Assembly: GCA_963576565.1 (NCBI GenBank)
Contig: OY755042.1
Location: 1,506,001-1,570,000 of the forward strand
Reading direction: 5' to 3'
Origin: Aspidapion aeneum
Lineage: Eukaryota; Arthropoda; Insecta; Coleoptera; Brentidae
DNA: 64,000 nt
The notes below the pieces were generated by a model. It was not told the DNA's origin. It saw only the letters and a list, made by a program, of their open reading frames with translations, and did no database searches. The position numbers and the translations under genes were made by a program. How positions within the stretch are numbered: the first letter of the stretch is position 1; each line of letters opens with the position of its first letter. This document shows positions 22,962 through 33,634 of this stretch, in pieces.

Positions 22962-24343
22962 GTTTAAAATTTAAAAAGAAAAAACAGACCAAAAATTCCA
23001 AACAAAAACAAACATCTAACCTCACTTATTACCGGTGTACAAAAGGTCTTTTTTACACAGCTTTTATTAAGTAGGTAATATAATTTTAAGTTCACCACAC
23101 ATCTCACTAAAACCAGAACAGTTGTTTTATTTGGTAACGCGATTTGAAATTTACTAAAAGTTAAAAAAAACATTATCTGCGCGGAAACGGCCAGTAAATA
23201 GCGTGGTGGGCGACGCACGTGGACGAAAATGACTGGCCTCCACGCTGTGTTGCCGTTTCTTCTGGTTCGTGGCTCGTTAGTTTACGAAGGCTGTGATGGA
23301 ATAGACCGGTGTTTGGATCTTATATATATATACACTTGCGTGCATAGAAATCGGCCCACTGTAAACTTTTGTCTTTAACTATATTTTTTTAAAGAATTAT
23401 TCATCAGATCAAAAAAAGAAATATGCTGTTTGAAAGACAATTTAATTTGCTATAATGTGAGTATAAACTTTTTAAGAAGGCTTATCGTTTATATGCGTAG
23501 CAACCGGTAAACAAATGAAACGTGCTTATGTGGTGATTGTAACTAAAATAAATATTTTGTCAAATTGAATTTGCAACTGAAATTTGCATATTATTCGTTT
23601 TTTAAAATCTCAATAGTGTTCAAGTGTGTACGTTTAATGCATACTACACCACAAAAAGCCGCCCAAGTTAATCGAAAATGGACTTAGCCAGCGAGCTGTT
23701 GCAAGACAATTGAATATGACCCGCGCATCGGTTCGAAGCATCAAGGTAGAATAAAGGGGAGCCGCTCCAAGCATTTGTATAATGCGACAGAAAATGGGAC
23801 CCCTAGGCGTGACTTAGAGTCGTACCAATATGTCTGCTTAACAGGGCTGCACTCAATACATTTGTTTATATTTCTTTTTAATACAAGATGACAGCTTCTT
23901 CTCTACAAGGGATATCGAGAAGGGTAATACTTAGGTTTGTGAAAAATTGATGTTTATTGATTTAGGGATGAAAATTATGAATTTATGATAAGATAAATTT
24001 TTACTTTTAATAAAAAATTATGTTTATAAAAATACCAATAATATTAACTCATTAATAGTCACTTTCCTAATCAAAATGTGCCGTATAAAATTTTATTTTG
24101 CCGCGGTAATATTTGGTTTTGAAAAGTAACAGCGACTTCTATCATTGTAAATCATTAGAAAATCGATACCCCTGGGCCATGGCGTTTTTTGTGGGCTTTT
24201 TGATGAAGATTTTACAAACCTTGTTTGAGTTGATTACTAATGATCCCACCAACACTGCCTGACCTGTTAACAGACCCAAAATTATCTTAATCAAAAAGTA
24301 AGGTTAGGTGCCAATTTTTTTTTAAATTCTGAACCAGTGGCGT

Positions 24344-24378
24344 GTCGTATAGGGGGCCAGGGGAGGGGTGAACGATTT
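24344..24378 (+). repeat. hAT-type left terminus without a visible partner
   Basis: CAGTGGCGTGTCGTATAGGG followed by G-rich sequence resembles the starts of the hAT elements at 8649, 38774 and 60270. I did not find an inverted right end with an 8-bp duplication, so the element is truncated or its end is decayed. Confidence 0.4.
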
Positions 24379-24656
24379 GATTTCATAAATTAGTAGTTCA
24401 TACAATTACCCACAGGTCGGCTATGTATAAAAAATTTCGAAGCTGTTTCGAGGCCACGAAAAATTTTTGTAATTTACAATCAAAAAACTTAATTGAGTTA
24501 TACACTGCGCTGTCAGCGAATTTGCACCAAACGGTTGCGATTGACTGCTTCCTAATTTTACATGGCCCCCGGTTCCTAGGGGCCGTAAGTGGCTCATATG
24601 ATTCTGATCCGCCAGCCTTGTGTTTCTTGGTTGGGTATCTTTAGAGCAGTGGTTCC

Positions 24657-24840
24657 CAAATCAAGGGACGCCGACCAATATTGGGGGGGGGGGGGGAAGG
24701 CACGGGAGTCCTGATGTAATTTATTAGTTTTAATAAAATTTGTTTTATTGTAGTAAAAATACAGTTTGTTTCTATATTCGTGGACAGGCCGGCGCAACCA
24801 ATTCGTTAATTCAAAAAGGGGGGGGGGCAGCGCCAAAGAA
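24657..24840 (+). repeat. Second hAT-like terminus with G-rich tract
   Basis: CAGTGGTTCCCAAATC is close to the common hAT end CAGTGGTTCTCAAA. A 14-G run (24685-24698) and a second G run near 24822 follow. No paired right end or duplication was identified. Confidence 0.35.
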
Positions 24841-26442
24841 AAAAGTTTGGTTATAGAGTAGGGTAGAATGTGTACCGGTTGTAAGCTTTAGTTAAGCTAG
24901 AGAACTATTTTTCAAAATTTTTGTTTCATAAAAACACAAGTACGGTTCTGTTTATTGTTTATACTAACCTATGAAATGTTATTCCTTTTGATATCTTCTA
25001 ATCTACTCTGCTTCTGCTACCATAATAACGTAAAGCACAAAACACAATGTTCGTTTTCAAAAAAACTAGCAAAAATGCCACTCGAATCTTTAAGAAAACG
25101 CAATTTAAATGAAAATAAAGCTCGATCGATCTGATCGATCGCGATGACAGGAGTGTCTAAACAATATGGCCGAAGGGGGTACATGTAAATTACGTCATGT
25201 CAGCTCCCTTTATTCTACCTCGATGGTTCGAAGAGTGTACCAGCGTTATGAGGAGACTGGAGACTTTCATAGGCGTCCTAGAACAGGCAGAAGGCGATTT
25301 ACAATCGCTCGTGCAAGCGCGGATTTGAGGGGGGAACGGGGTAATTACCCCCCTAGAATAAAAAATAGGCACTTTTTCCTAAGAAAATAATGGAAAGCAG
25401 GAAAATTACCCCCTCTAGAAAATAAAAAATTATATTACAAAAAAAAATTATTATTATTGTGTCAACAACATTAAGAAATCGTCACCTTAATTCCGTTCAA
25501 GTGCAACGACAGCTCCGTGAGGTGCGAGGAGTAGCTATTAGCCTAAATACCCTGACCCCTAAAACACCTGCGATTGGTCCAAAACTTACTCCAGCTCATC
25601 GCCAAGCACACCTGCGTTTTGCACGGGATCATCTGAATTGGACGTTGGAACAATGGGGATCTGTTCTGTTCTTAGATGAGTCCAGAATATGCCCCCATGG
25701 TAGCGACCGAAGAGGAAAAGGGTACCGAAGACCAAGTGAGCGATTTACAGATTGCTGCTTTGAAGAGCGGAGTGCTTATGGAGGTGGTTCCTGCATGATC
25801 TGGGGTGCAATTTCTATAGGAGCACGAACCGGCCCTGTGTTTATTCGTAGGGGCGACCGTGTTCACGGAAGAAGAAGTTTAACGGCTGATAGATGTATCC
25901 AAGAGATTTTAGAAATTCATGTGGTACCTTAACGTCGACTACATTGGAGACGAATTTACCTTCATGCATGACAATGCAAGGCCGCACACCGCAAGAATTG
26001 TGCAAGATTACATTGCAGAAGTCGGTTTTTGGGTTATGGAGTGGTCAGCATACAGTCCCGACCTAAATCCGATTGAACATTTATGGGATGAGTTAAAAAG
26101 AAGAATTCGACCTAGACTTCCTACCCCAAACTCGATTCCAGAGCTTTTTGTTGCAGTAGAAGAAGAGTGGCTTAACATCCCACAAGAAACAATAGCTAAC
26201 TCAATAAGATCTATGCCTAATCGTATGAGAGATGTTATTAGGGCAAGAAGAGGTCATACCCATTATTGAAAAATTAAGTGTTTAAGTTTTAATTTGTCAA
26301 TAACCCTATTTCTGTTAATAAAAGAAAAGCTTAATTTGCTTAATGCATTAATTTCACTATGTTAAACATAGGAAGTCGAAATAAGTTTTTATACATTTAA
26401 ACTCGGATTAAAGCTTATTAAATTGTCTTTCAAACAACATAT

Positions 26443-26862
26443 TGTCATGTATGTAATTTGGGCAGGCTATCCGGCACTTGGTTGGTTGACCTGATGGAAC
26501 GTCAACCTAGGAAGTATGTGGTGCAAACGATTTATGTTTAAGATTGAAACACGTTTGTAATCACATGCTTCTATAAAACCAATCAAGAACGGATAGTCGG
26601 GGTTCAGTTCAGTGAGTACGCTAAGTACCTAAGTTCTTAATAGTCAAGTATAGAAACAGTAAAGAGATTCTGATCAAGAGCTGAACCCGACCTACACGTG
26701 AATACAGAAGACTGGGCCAGACAGTAGTGATTAGTGTGTAAGTATCTTTGTACTAGTATTAAATAAACCCTTAAACTATCTCACGATCCTCTTTATTTGT
26801 GCGCAATAAGTACACAAATAGTCACGACAACCCCCTCGTGACATATGGTGGAGGCGCCGGGT
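26443..26862 (+). mobile_element. LTR-like insertion with leader remnant
   Basis: Sequence from TGTCATG (26443) to GTGACA (26843), 401 bp, has 5-bp inverted ends TGTCA/TGACA, a TATAAAA box at 26572, a likely start region TCAGTTCAGTGAG and AATAAA at 26762. These are the parts of a retroelement long terminal repeat. It is followed by TATGGTGGAGGCGCCGGGT, which looks like the start of a primer-binding region (TGG after the LTR). The Tc1 inverted repeat resumes right after. ATAT flanks both sides (26439-26442, 26863-26866). A standard solo LTR would lack the leader, so the origin is unclear. Confidence 0.55.
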
Positions 26863-27558
26863 ATATTTATTTTTTTGATCTGATGAATAATTAAAAAAAA
26901 AATATAGTTAAAGTCAAAAGTTTACAGAGGGCCGATTTCTATGCACGCAAGTTAATATGTCGAATTTTTCACGTCACTGGTGGTCCAGCTGATTTTTGTA
27001 AACAAAAGCTGGATATGATATGAACAATGGAACAACTAATATTTTTTGAATTTTTTGAAATCTAAGGCAATTTTCGTATTGTTTTCTAGTACATTCTTAT
27101 AAAATATAATTTTCTAGACGTATTGTCGTTATTTTTTTTTAGCCCGCTTTATTTTTTATTACACAAAACTTAAATTACAAGTCAAGCTGAATGTGATCGT
27201 TTAGTATCAAAGGTGAACCAAGGACTTGGGAAGTAAACAAAGATGTAAGTCAGCGGATTATTTTTGAAGCTGAAACGAACACATTATTTTCTTCGAATTT
27301 TAATTTTTGTGTAAAGAGAAATAAAGCGGGCTAAAAAAAATAACGACTAGTGTGTCTAAAAATTATTATTTTATAAGAATAAACTAAAAAATAGTAGGAA
27401 AATTGCCTTAGTTTTCAAAAAATTAAAAAAATATTAGTTGTTCATATCATATCTAACTTTTGTTTACATAAATCAGCTGGACCACCAGTGACGTGAAAAT
27501 TCGACATATATTTATAAGATCCGAACACCGGTCTATTCTATCCACCGTGGCCTTGGGT

Positions 27559-28064
27559 CACCGAGCACAGTGTACTGCAAGTGCGGATTAAGGGAGGGGT
27601 AACGTGGTAATTATCCCCCTGGGTTGCTTTTTGTATCAAGCACCCAGTACACCGCAATCTGGTAACGTCGTATTAGGCATGGGCGGAACAGCGTATTTTG
27701 AGGAACAGGTACAAACTGTTCCGGTTCCAGAAAAAACCTGTTTCGAAAATTCTGCTCCTGTTCTGAATTGCACTGGTCAAAATAGCGTAGCGTGCCTTAC
27801 GTAATGTCATTTTAAACGTAGATTTTTATTCTCCATCGAATGGTAAAAGAAAAATATATGGTTTTTATTTAAATTTTTAAAGTTGACCTTCGAAAAATTC
27901 CTAATGCTGACAGATACGTCAATGTCAATGTCACGACCAAATAGAACAAATTCAATCCTAAAACTTTTATTTAGACCATTTTTGCAAATAACTCTTAGTT
28001 ATCGAGATATTTAGGGGTCCCGGTACTTTTTCCTCACCCTGTATATACTTTACATTTAAGTGAA
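27559..28064. other. Spacer after the nested block
   Basis: GCGGATTAAGGGAGGGGTAA near 27582 resembles the 140-bp sequence that interrupts the Tc1 transposase at 25317, so it may be an unclassified short repeat. A 66-codon plus-strand ORF (27604-27804) has no recognisable domain. Confidence 0.4.
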
Positions 28065-28891
28065 CAGGGTGTCTCATTATATTTTTTCCCACCCTTTTAG
28101 ACCATTAATAATTGATTAAGGAATATAAAAGAAACTGTGTTCGAATTCGCGAAACTTTTACTTTTAAATTGCATCTTAACTTTATTCCTGATGCTTACTG
28201 TATTTGACAGGCGCTCAAATTTATAGTTTTTGTAAATTGGATGCTCCTTGTTATTTAATTAATAGATTAGGCTTGGAATATGTCTTCCGAAAATACCCTA
28301 TATTTCGCAGTTTTAATAAATAGTTTCTGAAATATTAGCGATAATTTTTTTAATGATAAAGAAATAACATTACCACTTTTGTGTTAATTTCAGTGTCCTT
28401 ATTTCGAACTATGTTAGTCCTCATGTATAAACAGTGACAATGACAAATATATATTTTTTTTAATGACGCTCAAAATGACAACAAAGTTTATATGTCGTGT
28501 CATATCATGTCATTCTCACTGTTGATACATAGGGACTAACGTAATTTGGAATAAGGATACTAAAATTAACACAAGAGCGGTACTGTTACCATTTCATCAG
28601 TTTAAAAAATAATTGCTAATATCTCAGAAACTATGGCTATAAACTACGACATATCGGGTATTTTTGGAAACTAAATTCCAAGCCTAATCTATTAATTGAA
28701 TAATATAAGGAGCATCCAATTTACAAAAACTATAAATTTGAACGCCTGTCAAATATGGTAAGCATCAGGAATAAAGTCAAGATGCAATTCAAAAGTAAAA
28801 ATTTCGCGAATTCGAACACAATTTCTTTTATATTCCTTAATCAATTACTAATGGTCTAAAAGGGTGGGAAAAAATATAATGAAACACCCTG
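28065..28891. repeat. 827-bp near-complete palindrome (foldback element)
   Basis: CAGGGTGTCTCATTATATTT at the left and its reverse complement at the right (one mismatch in the first 20) continue inward for about 400 bp per arm, through CCACCCTTTTAGACCATTA and TTGACAGGCGCTCAAATTTA, to a short centre near 28480. RNA from it would form a long hairpin. No coding content and no clear duplication at the ends. Confidence 0.8.
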
Positions 28892-28906
28892 TACTTGTGT
28901 ACATTG

Positions 28907-30453
28907 TGTACAGCGTGTCCCATTTTCGATGGGATTAAATGGGAAACTCGGTTATTATTAAAGATATTGATTTTCTGATGGCACCTTATTATATTATATG
29001 CTCTTTTTTTGAGCCCTTAAAAATGGTGTAATCAGATTTTTGCTATACCCCGTAGTTTCGCTAATACAGGGAGTTTTTGAAAAAATTGTATTTTTAATAA
29101 TCTCTTATATCTCGCTTATTTTGCGAGATATTTTTATTCTGTAAAAACCTTTTCGTGGCAACTTTTTTAGAAGAAAATAATGGCGTTGTCAACTTTTTAA
29201 AATATTGTTTAGTTTTTGAGATATGGTATTTATCATAAAAAAATTAAATACGGACCTGGATTTTTTTTATTACTATTTTGATTGGTTTCATGCTAGTATT
29301 ATCACAAAATAATAAAAATTTTAAAACTTTTTGTTTCAAGGTAAAAAAAAATATTTAATATTTTTAAAAAAAATTGTCCGGACCTGGATATTTCCAACAT
29401 AAATATAAATTAAAAATTGCTAGTTAAACAATTTTTAGTTTAACTGTTTTGATACTTAGCATATTAAAATGGTTTTACGTTAATTTACAGATTTATTTGA
29501 AAGGAAGTCTACGAAAAATACAAAAAAAAAACAAAATACAAAAAATTACTAATTTTTCTGATACCATTATGTGTAAGAGATTGTTGGCATTTTTTAGTAA
29601 TTTTTCGTAACGCATTTTGCATAAAAATATTTCTGCCATTTAAATATTGGGATTTTGTTGCTTGAATGAAGTAGTCAAACATCACATTTTTCAAAATCTG
29701 GATATGGTCGATTTCTAGCCAGTTTAAAATAATTGTAAGCCATTCCCAAAAATGACAAGTAAAATGACAATGTCAGTTCCACGCTTTTGTTTTGTAAATT
29801 TCACGACCTGCTGTGCTACCTACCATTAAATAATTAGTATGATATTTTTTTGTACCTTTTTAACGTTTTTAACTTTATTTATAAATCTTTTAATTATCAT
29901 TTCAAAACAGATAAACTAAAAATCGTTTAACTAATGTGTCTTGCAATTTTTAATTTATAATTACATTGGAAATTTCCAGGTTCAGACTATAATTTTTTTT
30001 TTCAAATATTAAATGGTTTTTTCTAACTTTAAATTTAAAAAATATTAAAGTTTTATCATTTTAAGGTAATAATACCAAGGAACCAATCAAGATAGTAATA
30101 AAAAAATCCAGGTCCGTATTTAATTTTTTTATAATAAATACCATATCTCAAAAACTAAACAATATTTAAAAAAATTGACAACGTCATTATTTTGCCCTAA
30201 AAAAGTTGCCATAGAAAGGTTTTTACAGAATAAAAATATCTTGCAAAATAAGCGAGATACAAGGAATTAATTAAAATGCAATTTTTTCAAAAACTCCCTG
30301 TATTAGCGAAACCACGGGGTATAGCAAAAATCTGATTACACCATTTTTAAGGGCTCCAAAAAAGAGCACGGTAAGGTGCAATCAGAAAATCGATATCTTT
30401 AATAATAACCGAGTTTCCCATTTAATCCCATCGAAAATGGGACACGCTGTACA
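28907..30453. mobile_element. Foldback element F1, copy 1 (1,547 bp)
   Basis: Both ends read TGTACAGCGTGTCCCATTTT inward. Arms of about 550-600 bp are inverted repeats (landmarks AAACTCGGTTATTATTAAAG, CTCGCTTATTTTGCGAGATA, ACGGACCTGGATTTTTTTTA), with a loop of about 350 bp. A second copy lies at 44604-46134. TTG lies on both sides (28904-28906, 30454-30456), a possible 3-bp duplication. It inserted into sequence with AAGTAC repeats that looks like the end of a hAT element. The loop has a broken copy of the small ORF intact in copy 2. Confidence 0.8.
29540..29735 (-). pseudogene. Loop ORF of foldback F1, frameshifted copy
   Basis: The minus strand begins MAYNYFKLARNRPYPDFEKC, as in the other copy, then loses frame by a 2-bp deletion (GTGATGTTTGAC here, GTGATATGTTTGAC there). 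It continues in another frame with FIQATKSQYLNGRNIFMQNA and ITKKCQQSLTHNG. Differences between the copies are few. See 45238-45435 for the intact version. Confidence 0.55.
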
Positions 30454-30587
30454 TTGCCAAGTACATTGTTGAAAGTACTTTAAATAACAAGTACAATTAC
30501 TGAATTTTAGATGTACTTTAAGTACAGTACTTGTAAGTACATAAAGTACAATTTCAATTTTTGTACTTACAGTACATGACAACTCTG
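30454..30587 (-). repeat. hAT-like end with AAGTAC subterminal repeats
   Basis: Read on the minus strand it starts CAGAGTTGTCATGTACTG and carries many AAGTAC/GTACTT motifs, a subterminal pattern seen in some hAT elements. The stretch left of the F1 foldback (TACTTGTGTACATTG, 28892-28906) has the same character, so F1 probably inserted into this element. Most of the element is missing. Confidence 0.45.
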
Positions 30588-31359
30588 ATGCTTGATAGAG
30601 AAATACTGCCCGGTAGGCTCTTAGGGGTAGACTCTGGTAGAAAGTAATCGTTTAGCAAAAATTACTTCAAGTTATATATCGCTTATTTTATGTGGTAAAA
30701 AATGCCTGAAACATAAAGAGAAAGAGAAAAAGTGACAAAAAGATACTTAGGAAACCACTTTTTTTCTGAAAAGAATTCTTTATATACGCGTAAAAAAAAA
30801 CCCAATCGATTTGTTTTATGTAAAGGCAATCTTGATCAAACCCTGCTGGGTATAAAGCACCCGGCAAGGCTGTCACAACTTACTTTATTTTTCGTCTCTT
30901 CTTGCTAGATATAGCTTGACGAAATTCGGTCTATATATTTTTAAACAGCATATTCTATTTATGCAAATTGTAATATATTGTTATCTTTGTGAGAAAATTT
31001 TAAATATTTATTTAAAGTAATAAAATTACTTACTTAATCTATAAATCCTTAAGTTAATAGGAATACATGAGAAATACCAAGGAATAAAACGTGGTGTTTT
31101 TAAACATTTAACGACATATATTATGTTGTCATTAGATTAAACTAGATGGTGTATGAATCAACATTTTAATGGCATTTGAATAAACATGAACATGAAACTT
31201 TTACGCTTATTTATATATCCCTAGTATGTATATAATTTAGATAGTAAACTTACCTACTTAAATAAATAAATTTAAAAAAAAATAATTAAAATCCCTAAAT
31301 TTAATAAAAAAAGATAATTCGAGGTATAGAGTTGGACGATCCAATCTATAAACAAAAGA
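30588..31359. other. AT-rich stretch, no gene recognised
   Basis: Contains short minus-strand ORFs without motifs. No terminal repeats were seen. Confidence 0.4.
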
Positions 31360-32340
31360 TGTGCCAGAATCTGGGGAAACGGCAGTGCCCAGCCAAGTTC
31401 GCGTAAACTGCGCCAGAATCTGGGGACACGGCAGTGCCCAGCCAAGTTCGCGTAAACTGCTGTAACATCTTTTCTTGAAACATTCCAGCCCATATTTGAC
31501 CTATCTAAAACTATACTTCGCAATTAGCTAGAAAACTCAAACTTTGCATAGTCGTAGACATTCATGGAGTTAATAACCCCTCTAAGTTTCAGGAACTTCC
31601 ATAAAGTAGTAAATACGAAATTTTAAAAAACGTCGAAATTGCTACTCACTCACTCACTCATGTATAGATCATCAAAATTTTACTGTACTTCCAGATATGC
31701 TACTTAGCTCAAATTTGATAGAAATTATGACCAAACCCTTGGAAAAAATCAAAAATCCCCAAAATGCTAATTTACTTCACTTCCCTATTCATGTAAAATT
31801 AGGTGGGAGTAACATTACCCTCTTCCAGAAACACTAGAGAGCTGAGCTTTGGCAGACTGATAGATAATATGATCAAACTAGAGAAACTGTTAAAAACCCA
31901 AAATTTTAAAAGGCTTTCCTCCCTTTTAAATGTAAAGTTATGTAAAAGTAAGTAGGAAAAAATTAAAAACCTCAAAATTTTCCGCATATTTTACTACTTG
32001 AAAACTTAAATATTATCCAAATCCTTGGATGGAGTGAAATTTTAACAAAAACATTTTATGCAAAAAAAAGCCAAGTACGCAAAAATGGTATTCAGTGAAA
32101 AGAATTGAGATAAAAGTAAAGCCAAGTTCTTCAATACAAATTTCAAAGTAAAGGGTTTTTACTAGTTTGGAAATGTTTTTCTAAACTTCGCTATTACGGC
32201 TGCAAATGACTCTTAGACATGCTGCTAAATTGAACATAAAGAAGTTTGGCTGTAATAACAAAGTTTAAAAAAATATTTCCAAATTACTAAGAACCTTTTA
32301 TTTTAAAATTTGTATTGGGAAACTTGGTTTTACTTTTATT
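31360..32340 (+). repeat. 142-bp-unit family, copy III
   Basis: Begins with a tandem duplication of about 52 bp (GCCAGAATCTGGGGA and CCAAGTTCGCGTAAACTGC each occur twice, 31366-31470). The block TGCTACTCACTCACTCACTC and about two 142-bp units (31740-31980) follow, then the end block AGCCAAGTACGCAAAAATGG and an inverted copy of it at 32260-32340. Small ORFs here are incidental. Confidence 0.65.
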
Positions 32341-32905
32341 GTTGACTGACAGCCTTCGATTAAAATAAATAACTCAGGGTCAGCAGAAACTTTAACTTTA
32401 TAAAAAAACCATTTACTTTAAAACTCAAAAAAAAAACAATGTTTTGGAAAAACGACCGGTCTTTGCCCTCTGTTTTTGGCTTGTCCCCGTGATCAGCTGT
32501 TTTCTTTCTCGTCACACACGTGCACCATATCACAGCGGCCCAGTAAACGCTCCATCTTGCTTTCGAGTAAGGGCCGGACTTGACTACAAATCTTGCTGTC
32601 TAATCAATAGGCCGGACTAATTTATTTATGATACCATTCTTCAAGTTTAGAAAACCTGTAAATAAAGTCAGGCTTAAACATTTATCTCAATCCTTTTTAC
32701 GGAATACCAGTTTCGCTCACTTGGCTTTTTAACATGAAATGTTTTGGTTAAGATAGGTATTTCTTGACCTAGTATGTGAGCTTGATTCAAGTGCACACAG
32801 GACACCAAGGGCAGGTGCAAGAAAAATATGTAATGGTCACTTTACATCCAGTTTAGGTCCCGTGGGGACCAATCAAATAAAAAAGGAAAATTGTCCTTGT
32901 ACTTA
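32341..32905. other. Spacer with a detached family fragment
   Basis: GGAATACCAGTTTCGCTCAC and TTGGCTTTTTAACATGAAAT near 32700-32745 match the end block of the 142-bp-unit family, suggesting that the copy to the left was split by about 350 bp of other sequence. No gene seen. Confidence 0.4.
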
Positions 32906-33634
32906 ATAGAGGAAAGGTGCCTATTATCGCATAGGTTCCTAATATCGGATAGTCAAGTATTTCCTAAACTACTGGTCCGATCTACCTGCGTGTGCATGTA
33001 CCGATGCTACACCAAGCTGTACAGATTCTACATAAATTACAGATTTCTGCTGCAAGTTTTTATTTGCTGTTCAGTTGTTTACGTGAAATCATAGTGCTCG
33101 AAAATTTTACCGCTGCTGATTATAGGCAATCTATTCTTAGAAGGTAAGACAAATTATTAATTTGATATACATCATTTGATTAAGCATAATGTAAGGTTTT
33201 ATTCGATGTATAATTTATTAGGATTAGTGCAGTTTTGTCTTTTCGAAAAGGTTGATAACCGCACATATAATGTATGCCCTAATATCGGACACTATGGGTT
33301 TCCCAATTTTGTTTTTAGTTTAAAGCGTTGACAAATTATTTTTGTATGGCAAAAATATTTTGCTAGTGTATGGTTTTAACTGATTAAAAAGTATAATAAA
33401 AAAGCTCTTACTTTACTATGGGTTCCAAATATCGCACATTTGCGATATTGGGACTACCTCCTATCCGATATTAGGATACCATTTTTAAAATGCTGATTTT
33501 TGTATTCCAAAATATATTTTTATCTGTCTCCGAAAAAAATTAAGTTTGACATTTGGCATTTCAGAGTATTATAGCTGAAAAAAATATTATAGGCCAAAGG
33601 AAAAAGTATCCGATAATAGGCACCTTTCCCCTAT
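32906..33634. mobile_element. 729-bp TIR element, unclassified
   Basis: 24-bp terminal inverted repeats with one mismatch: ATAGAGGAAAGGTGCCTATT at the left, ATAGGGGAAAGGTGCCTATT as reverse complement of the right. The motif CTAATATCGGATAG and its inverse recur inside (32939, 33280, 33464). A 67-codon ORF near the left end lacks a domain. The target duplication could not be fixed. Confidence 0.65.

Larger units (their letters stand above)
21186..23294 (-). mobile_element. P-like element with THAP remnant
   Basis: Terminal inverted repeats CAGCCTTCGTAAACTAACGA and GCCACGAACCAGAA appear at 21188 and, inverted, at 23245-23293. Flanks GATAGAAT (21178-21185) and GATGGAAT (23295-23302) agree at 7 of 8 bases, consistent with an 8-bp duplication. 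The undisturbed right arm of the host foldback reads GATAGAATAGACC, confirming the site. The minus strand encodes a THAP-type zinc finger, the DNA-binding module of P-element transposases. An RTE-type fragment replaces the rest of the gene. Confidence 0.6.
23739..25225. mobile_element. 1,487-bp TIR element with 8-bp duplication inside Tc1
   Basis: Left end CATCAAGGTAGAATAAAGG, right end the inverted CTTTATTCTACCTCGATG. GTTCGAAG flanks both sides (23731-23738 and 25226-25233); joining them restores the Tc1 reading frame from MTRASVR into RVYQRYE. An 8-bp duplication fits hAT or P classes; the near-palindromic target and CA...TG ends lean towards P-like, as inference. Internal pieces at 24344 (CAGTGGCGTGTCGTATAGGG) and 24657 (CAGTGGTTCCCAAATC) look like hAT left ends, so it carries its own insertions. 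No transposase recognised. Confidence 0.75.
23650..26269 (+). pseudogene. Tc1 transposase (DD34E), broken
   Basis: The N-terminal helix-turn-helix NGLSQRAVARQLNMTRASVR ends at the insertion site near 23738 and resumes after it with RVYQRYEETGDFHRRPRTG. A foreign 140-bp stretch near 25317-25458 (AGCGCGGATTTGAGG) breaks the frame. The frame then continues STTLRNRHLNSVQVQRQL to SVLFLDESRICPHG (first catalytic Asp). After one frameshift near 25930 come FTFMHDNARPHTA (second Asp) and SPDLNPIEHLWDEL (catalytic Glu). There are 34 residues between the second Asp and the Glu, hence DD34E. All catalytic residues survive, but the gene cannot make a protein. Confidence 0.9.
23333..26952 (+). mobile_element. 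Tc1-family transposon, twice interrupted
   Basis: Terminal inverted repeats begin ACTTGCGTGCATAGAAATCG at both ends and extend beyond 85 bp (TAACTATATTTTTTT, ATTATTCATCAGATCAAA, and further TTTGAAAGACAATTTAAT). TA flanks both ends (23331-23332, 26953-26954). Gross length is 3,620 bp; removing the 1,487-bp insertion at 23739 and the LTR-like insertion at 26443 leaves about 1.7 kb, normal for Tc1. The transposase gene inside is frameshifted. Confidence 0.85.
21171..27549. mobile_element. Foldback element with 9-bp duplication, invaded repeatedly
   Basis: Ends are CACGGTGGATAGAAT and its reverse complement. GCCTTGGGT flanks both sides (21162-21170 and 27550-27558). The arms are long: the left arm, once insertions are removed, reads through GACCGGTGTTYGGATCTTAT, ATGTCGAATTTTCACGTCAC and TGGTGGTCCAGCTGATTT; the right arm (about 27320-27549) repeats these inverted. 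Net length is about 650 bp. The left arm carries a P-like element (21186-23294) and a Tc1 element (23333-26952). A 9-bp duplication suggests a MULE-type foldback, but there is no transposase to confirm it. Confidence 0.75.
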
